Assembly: GCF_017874235.1 (NCBI RefSeq)
Contig: NZ_JAGGLC010000001.1
Span: 186,001-250,000, forward strand
DNA from: Halolamina salifodinae
GTDB taxonomy: Archaea; Halobacteriota; Halobacteria; Halobacteriales; Haloferacaceae
Length of the DNA: 64,000 nt
Direction of reading: 5' to 3'
Positions 16,356 to 25,665 of this stretch are shown here, in pieces. The first letter of the stretch is position 1. Each line of letters opens with the position of its first letter. A program made the translations under genes and the position numbers. The notes below the pieces were generated by a model. It searched no databases. It saw nothing but the letters and a program-made list of their open reading frames with translations, and was not told the origin of the DNA.

Positions 16356-18611
16356 CTACTCCTGCTGTGCGTCGACGGCGGCGACGCCGGCGAGGTTGAC
16401 GATGTCCTTGACCTCGTCACCGCGCTGCATCACGTGGACCGGCTTGTCCATGCCGACGAGCATCGGGCCGATGGCCTCGGCGCCGCCGAGGCGCTGGAGC
16501 AGTTTGTACGCGATGTTGCCCGCTTCGAGGTTCGGGAAGACGAGCACGTTCGCGGGCTCGTCCAGCTCCGAGAACTCGTAGGTGTCCGTGAGTATGTCCT
16601 CGACGACGGCCGTGTCGGCCTGCATCTCCCCGTCGACCGGGAAGTCGGCCTCTGTGTCTGCACGCAGGCTCGCGGCGGCCTCGCGGGGTTTGCGGGTCCC
16701 CTCGTTCTCGACGGAGCCGAAGTTGGAGTAGGAGAGCAGCGCCGCGCGGGGCTCGACGTTGAACCGCCGGGCGAGCTCCGCGGTGTGCTTGGTGATCTCC
16801 TCGAGCACTTCCTCGCTCGGGTTCTGGTTCACCGTCGCGTCGGCGACGAACACCACGCGGCTCTTGAACGTCAGCATGTAGACGCCAGCGGCGTACTCGG
16901 CGTCGTCGGCGGTGCCGATCACCTCAAGCGGCGGCCGGAGCGCCGACGGGTAGTGGTGGGTCAGCCCCGTCAGGAGCGCGTCGGCGTCGCCCTGCTCGAC
17001 CATCGCGCTGCCGAGGTAGTTGGTGTCACGCCGGACCAGTTCGTCGGCCTCGCTGCGGGTGACGCCCTTGCGCTGCCGGATCTCGTAGAGCCGGTCGGCG
17101 TAGTCGCCGGTCTCGTCGGCGCGCGGGTCGACGATGTCGGGTGCGAAGTCGAGCCCCAACTGCTCGACGATCCCCTCGATCTCCGGGCGGTTGCCGAGCA
17201 GCACCGGCTCGGCGATCCCCTGCTCGTTGATCTGGGCGGCCGCACGGACCATCTTCTCGTCGGCGCCCTCCGCGAGCGCGACGCGCTGTTTGTTGTTCTT
17301 GGCCTTGTTGAGCACGACCCGCATCATCTCGCGGGACTTGCCGAGACGGGCCTCGAGTTCCTCGGCGTACTCGTCGACATCGATCTCGGTGCGAGCGACG
17401 CCCTCGTCCATCGCCGCCTCGGCGACGGCGGGCGCGACCTGGAACAGCACGCGCGGGTCGACGGGCTTCGGGATGACGTACTCCGGGCCGTACTGGAGGG
17501 GCTGATCGCCGTAGGCCTTCACGACGGCGTCGGGCACGTCCTGCCGGGCCAGATCCGCCAGCGCCTCGGCAGCGGCCATCTTCATGTTCTCGGTGATGTC
17601 GGTCGCGCGCACGTCCAGCGCGCCGCGGAAGAGGAACGGGAACCCGAGCACGTTGTTGACCTGATTCGGGTAGTCCGAGCGCCCCGTCGCCATGACCACG
17701 GTGTCGTCGCGGGCGTCGCGGGCCTCCTCGTACCCGATTTCGGGTTCGGGGTTGGCCATCGCGAAGATGATGGGGTTGTCCGCCATCGACTGCACCATCT
17801 CCTGGGAGACGATGCCGCCGACCGAGAGGCCGACGAACATGTCCGCGCCGTCCATCGCGTCCGCGAGGTCGCCCTCCGGCAGGTCGCGGGCGAACTCCTT
17901 CTTGTACTCGTTCACGTCGTCGTTCGCGGCGCGCTGCTCGGTGATGATTCCCGAGGAGTCACACATGGTGATCTTGGCGGGGTCGGCGCCGAGTTCGACG
18001 TAGAACCGCGCGGTCGCCAGCGCCGACGCGCCGGCGCCGGAGAAGGTGATCTCCATCTCGGAGATCTCCTTGTCCAGCACGTCGACGGCGTTCAGCAGAC
18101 CCGCGCCGCTGATGATGGCGGTCCCGTGCTGGTCGTCGTGGAACACGGGGATGTCCATCGACTCGCGGAGTCGCTGCTCGATCTCGAAACACTCGGGGCC
18201 GGCGATGTCCTCTAAGTTGATCCCGCCGAAGGTCGGCTCCATCGCCTCGACCGAACGACAGAACGCGTCCACGTCGGTCTCGTCGAGTTCGATGTCGAAC
18301 ACGTCGATGTCGGCGAAGCGCTTGAACAGCACGCCCTTCCCCTCCATGACGGGTTTGGAGGCCTGCGCGCCGATGTCGCCGAGGCCGAGCACCGCCGTCC
18401 CGTTGGAGACGACGCCGACCATGTTCCCCTTCGCGGTGTACTCGAACGCGCGCTCGTCGTCGTCAGCGATGTCGAGACACGGCGCCGCCACGCCTGGCGA
18501 GTACGCGAGCGAGAGGTCACGCTGGGTGTTCGTCGGCTTTGTTGTCGAAATCTCGATCTTCCCCGGCGGGTCCGTTCGGTGGTACTCCCGGGCGTCGTCA
18601 TCCAGTCCCAT
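16356..18611 (-). CDS. maeB: NADP-type malic enzyme fused to a phosphotransacetylase-like domain
   Basis: This 751-residue fusion oxidatively decarboxylates malate to pyruvate in the cytoplasm. The N-terminal ~420 residues form the malic enzyme domain: [12 protein letters not shown], a [20 protein letters not shown] segment, metal-binding [12 protein letters not shown] and [12 protein letters not shown], and a nucleotide-binding [14 protein letters not shown]. The C-terminal ~320 residues resemble phosphate acetyltransferase ([54 protein letters not shown]). In MaeB enzymes this domain is usually regulatory (acetyl-CoA responsive) rather than catalytic. Full family length, monocistronic. Confidence 0.94.
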   Translation of the reverse strand: MGLDDDAREYHRTDPPGKIEISTTKPTNTQRDLSLAYSPGVAAPCLDIADDDERAFEYTAKGNMVGVVSNGTAVLGLGDIGAQASKPVMEGKGVLFKRFADIDVFDIELDETDVDAFCRSVEAMEPTFGGINLEDIAGPECFEIEQRLRESMDIPVFHDDQHGTAIISGAGLLNAVDVLDKEISEMEITFSGAGASALATARFYVELGADPAKITMCDSSGIITEQRAANDDVNEYKKEFARDLPEGDLADAMDGADMFVGLSVGGIVSQEMVQSMADNPIIFAMANPEPEIGYEEARDARDDTVVMATGRSDYPNQVNNVLGFPFLFRGALDVRATDITENMKMAAAEALADLARQDVPDAVVKAYGDQPLQYGPEYVIPKPVDPRVLFQVAPAVAEAAMDEGVARTEIDVDEYAEELEARLGKSREMMRVVLNKAKNNKQRVALAEGADEKMVRAAAQINEQGIAEPVLLGNRPEIEGIVEQLGLDFAPDIVDPRADETGDYADRLYEIRQRKGVTRSEADELVRRDTNYLGSAMVEQGDADALLTGLTHHYPSALRPPLEVIGTADDAEYAAGVYMLTFKSRVVFVADATVNQNPSEEVLEEITKHTAELARRFNVEPRAALLSYSNFGSVENEGTRKPREAAASLRADTEADFPVDGEMQADTAVVEDILTDTYEFSELDEPANVLVFPNLEAGNIAYKLLQRLGGAEAIGPMLVGMDKPVHVMQRGDEVKDIVNLAGVAAVDAQQE

Positions 18612-18675
18612 ACTCCCGCGGTTGCCCCGGCGTCGTCAAAAGTCTATCCACCTGCGTCGTAATCGAATTCGACGC

Positions 18676-18815
18676 ATGTCGAACTACTCCACGACGGCGC
18701 CGAACTGGAACGCGCCCGAACTCTCGTCGTCAGCGTCGTCGGCGTCATCAGTATCGTCCTCGGCGTCGCCGCCGTCGCCGCCAACAGCATCGCACCTCCC
18801 CGACACAATCCCAAT
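18676..18815 (+). pseudogene. Possible remnant of a small single-helix membrane protein
   Basis: Between malic enzyme and the convergent M24-like gene, the frame starting at 18678 reads [15 protein letters not shown] followed by a clean hydrophobic helix ([20 protein letters not shown], about 18726-18785) with G/C third positions throughout, the local signature of coding DNA. This frame has no ATG, GTG or TTG. The nearest ATG (18676) is one frame off, and no stop occurs before the neighbouring gene's end. A one-base shift after the ATG would join them. I read it as a decayed or mis-sequenced small gene; a chance frame is the alternative. Confidence 0.35.
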
Positions 18816-19967
18816 TCAGGGCGAGTACGGGGCGTGGCGCTCGACGGTCCGGTCGTAGCCGACCGCCTCGACGTCGAACGCCGGCCAGTTCGGCGTCGCC
18901 GTCAGGCATTCGAAGGGGTCCTCGCCGGTCTCGACGAGGTAGGTGTCCTCGCTGCGCGCGCCGCCGATGACGGGGTTGTACGCGTAACCCATCGGTGCCC
19001 GAACCGGGTCCTCGCCGTCGGGCGCGGCCAACCATTCCCGGCGGGCGAACCCCGCGGCGCCGCCCTGCTCGCCCTCTTGCCACGCATCCGGGAAGCCCAC
19101 TTCCTCGTAGGCGGCCTGTATGGCCTCGAACACGTCGCCGGCGTCGCCACCGGTCTCGACGGCCTCGTTGGTCGCCGCCAGCGCCGTCGCCTCGACCCGC
19201 GCCGCGGCGCGGAACTGCTCCTCGAAGCGCCCCGGCGGGTCGAACGCGACCGTCCGAGTGAGCGAGGCGTGGAGGCCGCGGCGCTCCGCGGTGACGCTCA
19301 CGACCGCGTAGTCGTCGAGGTCGCCGGCGCCGGCCGGAGGACTCCGGTAGGTCTCGGCGCGCTCACGGCCCGCGACCCGGACTGTCGGCGCCGACATCTC
19401 GCCCGAGGAGAGCGCGATGCGGAGCGCGGAAGCGACCTCGTGTTCGGTGTCCTCGGGGGTCAACTGCCGGCAGACGCGCTCCACGGCCGCCGCGGTCTCC
19501 TCGGCCAGCGAGCGGAACCGCTCCACGTCGCCGGCCGCGAGTGGCTGTCGGAGCGGCGCGGCGTCGATGCGGTCCAGCCCCGGCACGTCGAAGTCCGCCG
19601 CAGCGAGGGACGACGTCCCTCGGGCAACCGGGCTTTGCCCGGTGACGCCGGCGCCGATGGACTCCGTGGCGACGGCGTCCGCGAGCGAGTCGTGCCACGG
19701 GACCGTCTCGACCGCGAACGAGTCAGGTAGCTCTTCGGCAGCGAGTCGGTCGGCTTCGCCCGCGGGCGCGATGGCGCGGAACGCGGGCGCGTCGCCCGGG
19801 ACGTAACCCGCGGCGGCGACTCCCGTCCCGCCAGCCGCGGCGCCGACGGTGTTGTCCCCGCCGGTGAGCCACGCGAAGGCGTCGCGACTGGCGAACCAGA
19901 CGGCGTCGTAGCCCGTCGCCGCCAGATAGGCGTCGAGGCGCTCGGCGCGGGCGTCGATGTCGACCAT
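18816..19967 (-). CDS. M24-like protein lacking the metal ligands
   Basis: The protein is about 383 residues, starting at the ATG giving [20 protein letters not shown]. The N-terminal domain resembles the creatinase/prolidase N-terminal domain. The C-terminal domain aligns with M24 around [21 protein letters not shown], which corresponds to the 'VD...HSDMTRTF' metal-site strand of the active paralog at 1185-2354. Both Asp ligands are replaced (by Ser), and the usual GHGIG...HE and IEPG motifs are missing. It is therefore probably a non-peptidase. A two-hairpin DNA unit (19605-19646) is read in frame as part of the protein ([13 protein letters not shown]). It is divergent from heme A synthase. 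Confidence 0.75.
   Translation of the reverse strand: MVDIDARAERLDAYLAATGYDAVWFASRDAFAWLTGGDNTVGAAAGGTGVAAAGYVPGDAPAFRAIAPAGEADRLAAEELPDSFAVETVPWHDSLADAVATESIGAGVTGQSPVARGTSSLAAADFDVPGLDRIDAAPLRQPLAAGDVERFRSLAEETAAAVERVCRQLTPEDTEHEVASALRIALSSGEMSAPTVRVAGRERAETYRSPPAGAGDLDDYAVVSVTAERRGLHASLTRTVAFDPPGRFEEQFRAAARVEATALAATNEAVETGGDAGDVFEAIQAAYEEVGFPDAWQEGEQGGAAGFARREWLAAPDGEDPVRAPMGYAYNPVIGGARSEDTYLVETGEDPFECLTATPNWPAFDVEAVGYDRTVERHAPYSP
19605..19646. repeat. Two-hairpin unit inserted in a coding sequence
   Basis: GAGGGAC/GTCCCTC (19605-19611 with 19615-19621, loop GAC) is followed by GGGCA, then ACCGGGC/GCCCGGT (19627-19633 with 19637-19643, loop TTT), then GAC. The unit is 42 bp, a multiple of three, so the M24-like frame is kept. 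The linker CTCGGGCAACCG is identical to that between two hairpins of the element at 55.2 kb. Confidence 0.8.
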
Positions 19968-20073
19968 ACGGCCGCTGGCGGCGGCGGCGACTTCAACGCG
20001 CCGACTCGACCGCTCGCGCGCGAGCGCGCCTGTAACGGAATATCCAAGTGTGCGGGAGTCCGACATCCCGCGA

Positions 20074-20916
20074 ATGAGGCGTCCCAGCTACCGGCAGTTC
20101 GCGCTGTTCACGACGGCCCTGACCGGGCTTCTGATCGCGCTGGGGATCTACACCTCCGCGACGGGCTCCGGGCTGGCCTGCTCCCAGCAGTGGCCACTGT
20201 GTGACGGCGGGGTGCTGCCACAGACGCTCCCCAGTTTCTTCGAGTGGTTCCACCGACTCGTCGCGATGATCACCGGGTTCGTGATCGTCGGCCTCGTCGC
20301 CGCCGCGTGGCGCGGCGATCAGGAGCGCCGGACCGCGCTGTACGCCACCGCGGCGCTGGTGCTGCTGCCGTTCCAGATCTCGGTCGGCGCGATCACGGTG
20401 ACGTTCAACGGCGCGATCCCGTGGGGCTACTCGGTGCCGACCCACGCCGCCCACCTGCTGTTCGCGCTGTCGATCTTCAGCGCGCTGGTGCTCTCGACAC
20501 TGTCGGCGTACCGCGGTCACTACGAACGCTCGGCGTTCGACCGGAGCCGCCTCGCACTGGGCGCCGCGCTCGTGCTAGTGTCGGTGAACTTCCTCGCCAG
20601 CCGCGTCACCACGCTGATCGAGTACGGTCCGGCCGGACAGGCCGTGTTCATCCTGACGGCGCTGGCCGCGTTCGCCGCCCTGCTCGCCGCCATCGTCTGG
20701 CTGCCCGAGACGCCGCTGGCCCAGTACCGCCCTGGTGCCATCGTCGCCGCCGGCGCGATGTTCCTCGTGATGTTGCTGGGCCGGGATCTGGTGATCTACA
20801 CCGACGAAGCCCGGCTGGTCAACGGCCTGCTGTACCTGCTCGGCTTTGCCGCCACCGCGGTCGTCGCCTACGCCGCACGTGGCGGATCGGGCGGCGATAG
20901 GCCCTCTGCGGTCTGA
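20074..20916 (+). CDS. ctaA: Heme A synthase (CtaA/COX15)
   Basis: This 280-residue membrane protein has about seven to eight helices. It has the family's conserved histidines in WFHRLVAMITGF and PTHAAHLLFA, and the Cys pair in the first outer loop (ACSQQWPLCDGG). CtaA hydroxylates and oxidises the methyl group of heme O to make heme A for terminal oxidases. The start MRRPSYRQF is chosen because it directly precedes the first helix; the frame open to 19957 overlaps the divergent M24-like gene. No ctaB or oxidase subunits are in the window. Confidence 0.9.
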   Translation: MRRPSYRQFALFTTALTGLLIALGIYTSATGSGLACSQQWPLCDGGVLPQTLPSFFEWFHRLVAMITGFVIVGLVAAAWRGDQERRTALYATAALVLLPFQISVGAITVTFNGAIPWGYSVPTHAAHLLFALSIFSALVLSTLSAYRGHYERSAFDRSRLALGAALVLVSVNFLASRVTTLIEYGPAGQAVFILTALAAFAALLAAIVWLPETPLAQYRPGAIVAAGAMFLVMLLGRDLVIYTDEARLVNGLLYLLGFAATAVVAYAARGGSGGDRPSAV

Positions 20917-20940
20917 TTCTTCGCTTCCGGAATCAGGAGG

Positions 20941-20948
20941 TATTTAAC
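20941..20948 (+). promoter_or_regulatory. TATA-like box of the amino acid ABC operon
   Basis: TATTTAAC is centred about 26 nt upstream of the GTG start at 20971, the spacing expected for a leaderless or near-leaderless archaeal transcript. Confidence 0.55.
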
Positions 20949-20970
20949 CTGCCCTGCCTTCGCGGACATC

Positions 20971-21810
20971 GTGCGACGACGAGATTACCTTCGAGCGGCG
21001 GGCGGAGCAGCGGCCCTCGGCCTCGCTGGCTGTATGGGCGGTGGTGACGACGGTACCGAGAGCGAAACCGATGGGACGCCAACGGAGGCTGAGACAGTCC
21101 GGGTTGCCTCCGGCATCCCGTACCCACCGTTCGAGATGATGGAGAACGGCGAGCCCACCGGCTTCGACTACGACATGGGCGCCGCCATCTTCGAGGAGCA
21201 GATGGGCCGGGAGATGGAGTTCCTCGACCGGTCGTTCGACGGCATCATCTCCGGGCTCCAGAACGGGAACTACCGGGTCATCATGTCGGCGATGACCATC
21301 ACCGAGGACCGCAAGGAGAACATCGACTTTTCGGATCCGTATTTCACGGCGTACCAGACCGTCGCGGTGCTCGAGAACTCCGACATCAGCTCGAAGGCGG
21401 GGCTCCGCGGCAAAACCGTCGCCGTCCAGAAGGGCACGACGGGCGCCGAAGCCGCTGACGACCTGCAGACGGAGTTCGACGGCGACCTCACGGTCAGCCG
21501 GTACGACAGCAGCGCGTCGGCGTTCAACGCGGTGCTCAACAATCAGGCCGTCGCGGTGATCAACGACAACACCGTCAGCGCGGAGTACGTGAATCAGAAC
21601 GACGAGGAGCTCCGGTTCGTGATGGGCGACGGCGTCGCCGCCGAGCAGCGCGACGATCCGCCGGAATACCTCACGCTGAGCATCGAGGAGTACGGCATCG
21701 CCTTCCGGAAGGACGACGACGAGTTCCGCGAGCGGATCAACGAAATCCTCGCGACTCTGCGAGAGAACGGCACATACGACGATATCTACTCGACGTACTT
21801 CGCGGGCTGA
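20971..21810 (+). CDS. Polar amino acid ABC transporter substrate-binding lipoprotein
   Basis: The 279-residue protein starts at GTG ([21 protein letters not shown]): twin Arg, hydrophobic stretch and lipobox Cys at about 21. After a Thr/Glu linker come the family 3 binding-protein elements: [74 protein letters not shown] and a C-terminal [21 protein letters not shown]. It should capture polar amino acids outside the cell and deliver them to the permease encoded 3 bp downstream. Confidence 0.93.
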   Translation: MRRRDYLRAAGGAAALGLAGCMGGGDDGTESETDGTPTEAETVRVASGIPYPPFEMMENGEPTGFDYDMGAAIFEEQMGREMEFLDRSFDGIISGLQNGNYRVIMSAMTITEDRKENIDFSDPYFTAYQTVAVLENSDISSKAGLRGKTVAVQKGTTGAEAADDLQTEFDGDLTVSRYDSSASAFNAVLNNQAVAVINDNTVSAEYVNQNDEELRFVMGDGVAAEQRDDPPEYLTLSIEEYGIAFRKDDDEFRERINEILATLRENGTYDDIYSTYFAG

Positions 21811-21813
21811 CGG

Positions 21814-22653
21814 ATGAGCGAAACCGGAACCGGGGGACCGATCGCCTCCGACGAGACGTTCCGCCGACTGGGGATGGCCGCGGCACTCGTGGTCGCCCTC
21901 TCCGTCGGGGCGTTCCTCGCGTTGCTGTTCCTCTCGGGACACGTCATTCCCGGGCGACAGCTCATCAACTACGGCCTGCTGGCGGAGCTAGCACAGCCCT
22001 CCTCGGACTACTACGGCGCCTACATCAACATCCTACAGGTGTTCCTGTTGACGGCAGTCATGTCGGTGATCTGTGGGGTGTTCGTCGGACTCGGGCGCAT
22101 CTCCAAGACCCCGCTGACGGCGGGGATCGCTCGGCTCTACGTCGAGTTCTTCCGTGGGACGCCGTTCCTGTTCCAGATCATGGCGATCTACTACGGCGTC
22201 CCCGCGTTCTTCGAGCCGGGGACGTTCCCACTGACGAACTTCACGTGGCCGGCGGCTATCGTCGCGCTCACGCTCAACCACGCCGCCTACTCGGGGGAAG
22301 CACTCCGGGGCGGGATCGAGTCGCTGCCGACCGGCCAGATGGAGGCCGCCCGCTCGCTGGGGATGAGCTACGTACAGGCGATGCGGAACGTCGTGCTCCC
22401 GCAGGCGTGGCGCAACGCCGTCCCCGCCGTCGGGAACGACCTCATCATCCTCGTGAAGGACACCTCGCTGCTGAGCGTCATCGCGTTCCCCGAACTCATC
22501 TCGCAGTTCCAGTACACCTACTCCCAGCAGTTCGAGGCGTGGGCACCGCTGGTTCTCGTCGGGGTGTTCTACCTCACGATCACGGTGCCGCTATCGGCGC
22601 TGGTGAACTACGCGGGCGAAGTCGCCGACCCGAGCCGGAGGGCCGAGCCATGA
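21814..22653 (+). CDS. Amino acid ABC transporter permease (HisM/GlnP family)
   Basis: This 279-residue permease has an N-terminal helix ([20 protein letters not shown]), then the HisMQ domain with [19 protein letters not shown] and the coupling motif [29 protein letters not shown] second conserved segment is [21 protein letters not shown]. It probably works as a homodimer since only one permease gene is present. Its stop overlaps the ATPase start by 4 nt. Confidence 0.93.
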   Translation: MSETGTGGPIASDETFRRLGMAAALVVALSVGAFLALLFLSGHVIPGRQLINYGLLAELAQPSSDYYGAYINILQVFLLTAVMSVICGVFVGLGRISKTPLTAGIARLYVEFFRGTPFLFQIMAIYYGVPAFFEPGTFPLTNFTWPAAIVALTLNHAAYSGEALRGGIESLPTGQMEAARSLGMSYVQAMRNVVLPQAWRNAVPAVGNDLIILVKDTSLLSVIAFPELISQFQYTYSQQFEAWAPLVLVGVFYLTITVPLSALVNYAGEVADPSRRAEP

Positions 22654-23387
22654 ACGAGGCACCGCTGTTGGCGTTCGAGAACGTCCACAAGTACTTCGGT
22701 GAGACGCACGTGCTGAAGGGGATCGACCTCGGGGTCGACGAGGGCGAACTGGTCGTCGTCATCGGCCCCTCGGGCTCCGGCAAGTCGACGCTGCTTCGGT
22801 GTGCGAACCGGCTGGAGGAGATCCAGGAGGGGGAGATCCGACTCGCTGGCACCCCCCTGACCGCGTCCGACGCCGACGTGAACCGCCTGCGCCAGCGCAT
22901 CGGGATGGTGTTCCAGTCGTTCAATCTCTTCCCGCACAAGACCGCGGCGGGCAACGTCACGCTGGCGCCCCGGAAGGTCCGCGGTATCGCCGACGAGAAG
23001 GCCGAGGAGCGCGCCGAAACCCTGCTCGAACGGGTGGGGTTGTCCGATCAGCGCGACTCCTACCCCGCCGAGCTCTCGGGTGGGCAGCAACAGCGGGTCG
23101 CGATCGCCCGCGCGCTGGCGATGGACCCGGACGTGATGCTGTTCGACGAGGTGACGAGCGCCCTCGACCCCGAACTGGTCGGCGAGGTGCTCGGCGTGAT
23201 GCGTGACCTCGCCGCGGAGGGGATGACGATGATGGTCGTCACCCACGAGATGGGGTTCGCCCGCGAGGTCGCCGACAGGATCGTGCTGATGGCCGACGGC
23301 GAAATCGTCGAGACCGGGGAGCCCGAGCGGTTCTTCACCGATCCCGAGACCGAGCGTGCCGAGCAGTTCCTCTCGAAACTGCTGTAG
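22650..23387 (+). CDS. Amino acid ABC transporter ATP-binding protein (GlnQ/HisP type)
   Basis: This 245-residue ATPase starts at the ATG ([20 protein letters not shown]) overlapping the permease stop (ATGA). Walker [11 protein letters not shown]-loop [10 protein letters not shown], signature [15 protein letters not shown] and Walker [21 protein letters not shown] are of the polar amino acid class. It completes a three-gene importer (binding protein, permease, ATPase). The longer frame open from 22245 overlaps the permease and is not used. Confidence 0.95.
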   Translation: MNEAPLLAFENVHKYFGETHVLKGIDLGVDEGELVVVIGPSGSGKSTLLRCANRLEEIQEGEIRLAGTPLTASDADVNRLRQRIGMVFQSFNLFPHKTAAGNVTLAPRKVRGIADEKAEERAETLLERVGLSDQRDSYPAELSGGQQQRVAIARALAMDPDVMLFDEVTSALDPELVGEVLGVMRDLAAEGMTMMVVTHEMGFAREVADRIVLMADGEIVETGEPERFFTDPETERAEQFLSKLL

Positions 23388-23427
23388 CTCCCAAACCCTC
23401 TTCTCTCCGCCCCCATAGCTACCGACC

Positions 23428-23910
23428 ATGCAGCGGTCACGCCGCGCGGTTCTCGCCGCCATCCCGGTCGCACTCGCTGGCTGTGGTCGCTCGCTCCGGG
23501 AGAACACCGTCCCGGGCGGGCTTCAGCTCCGGAACAGCCGGTCCGAGTCGGCGACCGTCGCCGTCAGGGCCGCCCTGCTCCCGCCGCTCCCGTCGGCGAC
23601 CGACGACGATATCGGCGAGGTGACGGCGACGGCGACGCCTGCGACCCCACGGGACGCCGATCTCGATCCCCCGGATGCGACCGGGGAGTACACCGTCGAA
23701 CCGGGGGAGGAGCGTGTCGTCCCGGACTTCTTCGGAGAACCCGGCCGATGGGGCGTCGAAGTCGTCCTCGACCCCGACGCGGAGGCCGCGAGCGACCGCA
23801 CCCGGATCGATCTCTACGCGTCGCTCCCGGGGCCGACTGGTGCCGATACCGTGATCGTCGAGATAACCGACGACGGGATCACCGCCGAGGCGACGACCGT
23901 CGACGACTAG
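23428..23910 (+). CDS. Small secreted lipoprotein of unknown function
   Basis: The 160-residue protein begins MQRSRRAVLAAIPVALAGC: basic N-terminus, hydrophobic stretch and lipobox Cys at 19. The rest is acidic and beta-rich, with GLQLRNSRSESATVAV and a final VIVEITDDGITAEATTV strand. No enzymatic motif is visible. It follows the amino acid transporter by about 40 bp and overlaps the convergent rfcL stop by 4 bp. A role tied to the transporter cannot be claimed. Confidence 0.75.
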   Translation: MQRSRRAVLAAIPVALAGCGRSLRENTVPGGLQLRNSRSESATVAVRAALLPPLPSATDDDIGEVTATATPATPRDADLDPPDATGEYTVEPGEERVVPDFFGEPGRWGVEVVLDPDAEAASDRTRIDLYASLPGPTGADTVIVEITDDGITAEATTVDD

Positions 23911-25367
23911 ACGAAGTCAGAGAGGCCCGCCTGCGAGTCGTCGGCTTCTTCTTCCGGATCGTCCGCTGGCTCCGGTTCGGGCTCTGGCTCCGACTCATCA
24001 ACGGACCGCTCCCCCTCGACCGCTCCCTCCGTCTCCTCATCCTCTTCACGCTCCGGTAGCTCCCCGGCGAACGCGCCGCCGGCGTGCTCCTCGAGTGCGT
24101 CCTCCCGGAGTTCCGCGGCGTCCTCGACGATCCCCTGTACCTTGTTGGTGGATTCGCCGCTGCCCGAGACGGCCGCGAGGTCCTCCTCGTCGAACTCGAA
24201 GGAGGCGGTGACGGCGACCGCGAGGTCGCGGGGTTTGCAGTGATGGATCATCGCCGAGAGGAACGGCAGCACCTCGCGGCGGGCGGTCTCGATGCTCAGG
24301 CCGCCCGAGACCGCGATCTTCCGGCAGATCTCGTCGATGGTGGCGTCCGAGGCGGGCCACATCTGGGGCCGGCCGCCGTACTGGGTCCAGCCACCGTAGG
24401 TGTCGTCCCGGGAGGCGGCGACGCCCGCGGCCGCGTTGTCGGTGACGTAGCGCCAGTAGGAGTAGTCCTGCGTGGCCTGCACCCGGCCGAGCCAGCGGTC
24501 GGCGTTGGCGATGAACTCGTAGGCCCGGACGGTTTCTTTGGGCTCGTACACCTTCATCACCTTGTCCTCGATCCACGCCGTGAGGTCGTCGGGCGTCTCG
24601 TCGGCGTCGTAGCTCACGTGGAGCGCGTCCTGGGCGCTTTCCTCCTCTTTCAGAACCGCGTCGAGGACGGCGAAGATGCCGACAGTGGTGTCCCGGTCGC
24701 CGGTGACCACGTCCTCGACGGTGAGGTGGTCTTTCCCCTCGGCGGTGGCCTGGAGGTCCTTGACCCCGCCGCGCAGGTCGCCGCTGTTGGCGTCGGCGAT
24801 GCGCTGGAGCGCGTCGGCGTCGAACTCGATGCCTTCCTTCCGGCAGATGTCCCGGAGGACGGGCACGATGGAGCGCGCGGAGACGTCCCGGAACTCGATG
24901 TCCTGACAGGCGTTCCGGAGGCCGCGACTCATGTCGTAGAACTCGTTGGCGATGAGGACGATGGGCTGGTTCGCCTCCTTGACGAGGCTGGTGATCGCTT
25001 GCGCGCCGCCGCGGTCGTAGTTGCCGTGGATGTTGTCGGCCTCGTCGACGATGATGAGTTGGCGGCCGCCCTCGGCGGTGGAGTCGCCGCCGAGGGTTTC
25101 GTTGCGTGCCGCGCGGCCGGCGAACCGTTCGATAGCGTCGGCGGTCCGCTGGTCGGACGCGTTGAGTTCGACCGTCTCCCAGCCCATGTCGGCGGCGAGT
25201 GCGTGAGCCGCGGAGGTCTTGCCGACGCCGGGGCTGCCGTAGAGGATCACCGCCTCCCGGTGGTCGTCCCACGTCCGCCCCCAGTCCTCGAAGGCGTCGC
25301 GGGCTTTGTCGTTCCCCCGGACCGCTGAGAGCGTGTCGGGCCGGTAGGACTCGGTCCAGTCAGCCAT
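23907..25367 (-). CDS. rfcL: Replication factor C large subunit
   Basis: This 486-residue clamp-loader subunit loads PCNA onto primed DNA with ATP. An AAA+ domain has Walker A GSPGVGKT near residue 45 and Walker B IIVDEADNIHG near 108, then sensor regions and the RFC collar (YSYWRYVTDNAAAGVAASRDD). The C-terminus is a long Glu/Asp-rich tail ending in QAGLSDFV, which fits a PCNA-interacting (PIP) box. Length and order match archaeal RfcL. It is monocistronic on the minus strand. Confidence 0.95.
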   Translation of the reverse strand: MADWTESYRPDTLSAVRGNDKARDAFEDWGRTWDDHREAVILYGSPGVGKTSAAHALAADMGWETVELNASDQRTADAIERFAGRAARNETLGGDSTAEGGRQLIIVDEADNIHGNYDRGGAQAITSLVKEANQPIVLIANEFYDMSRGLRNACQDIEFRDVSARSIVPVLRDICRKEGIEFDADALQRIADANSGDLRGGVKDLQATAEGKDHLTVEDVVTGDRDTTVGIFAVLDAVLKEEESAQDALHVSYDADETPDDLTAWIEDKVMKVYEPKETVRAYEFIANADRWLGRVQATQDYSYWRYVTDNAAAGVAASRDDTYGGWTQYGGRPQMWPASDATIDEICRKIAVSGGLSIETARREVLPFLSAMIHHCKPRDLAVAVTASFEFDEEDLAAVSGSGESTNKVQGIVEDAAELREDALEEHAGGAFAGELPEREEDEETEGAVEGERSVDESEPEPEPEPADDPEEEADDSQAGLSDFV

Positions 25368-25570
25368 TACTGGAGGGTGGTGGTTGTGGTGGTTAGTTGT
25401 TCCGGAGCAAGAGTTCGGTGTGAGTTTTTTGAGTCAGTGATTGTCCGGTTTTGTGGCGTTGGTCGCACTCTCTGCGACGGCGACCGCTTCCGCGACAGCT
25501 CCGGCGACAGCAACGGCATCTCGATGCTTGACTACTTGTAACCGCACCGCTGACCACTCTGCGGCCTCAG

Positions 25571-25632
25571 TCCTCCCCAACCGACTCGCTCCTTTACAGT
25601 CGCTCGTCCCTCGCGCTGGCTCGTCCACGGAG
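25571..25632 (+). repeat. Copy of a dispersed intergenic element (25.4-25.66 kb spacer)
   Basis: The roughly 300-bp spacer between rfcL and the DUF2891 gene has no convincing gene. Its right part has CCTCCCCAACCGACTCGCTC followed by CGCTCGTCCCTCGCGCTGGC and ...CACGGAGG. It resembles the plus strand at 44422-44483 (about three-quarters identical by eye) and the minus strand at 55405-55459. Upstream GACAGCAACGGCATCTCG resembles the left end of the 55.0 kb element. The 72-codon minus-strand frame here is Val/Ala/Glu-rich, and I do not accept it as a gene. Confidence 0.65.
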
Positions 25633-25665
25633 GGACTCGCGATCCGCGCCACCGCACAACAGAGA

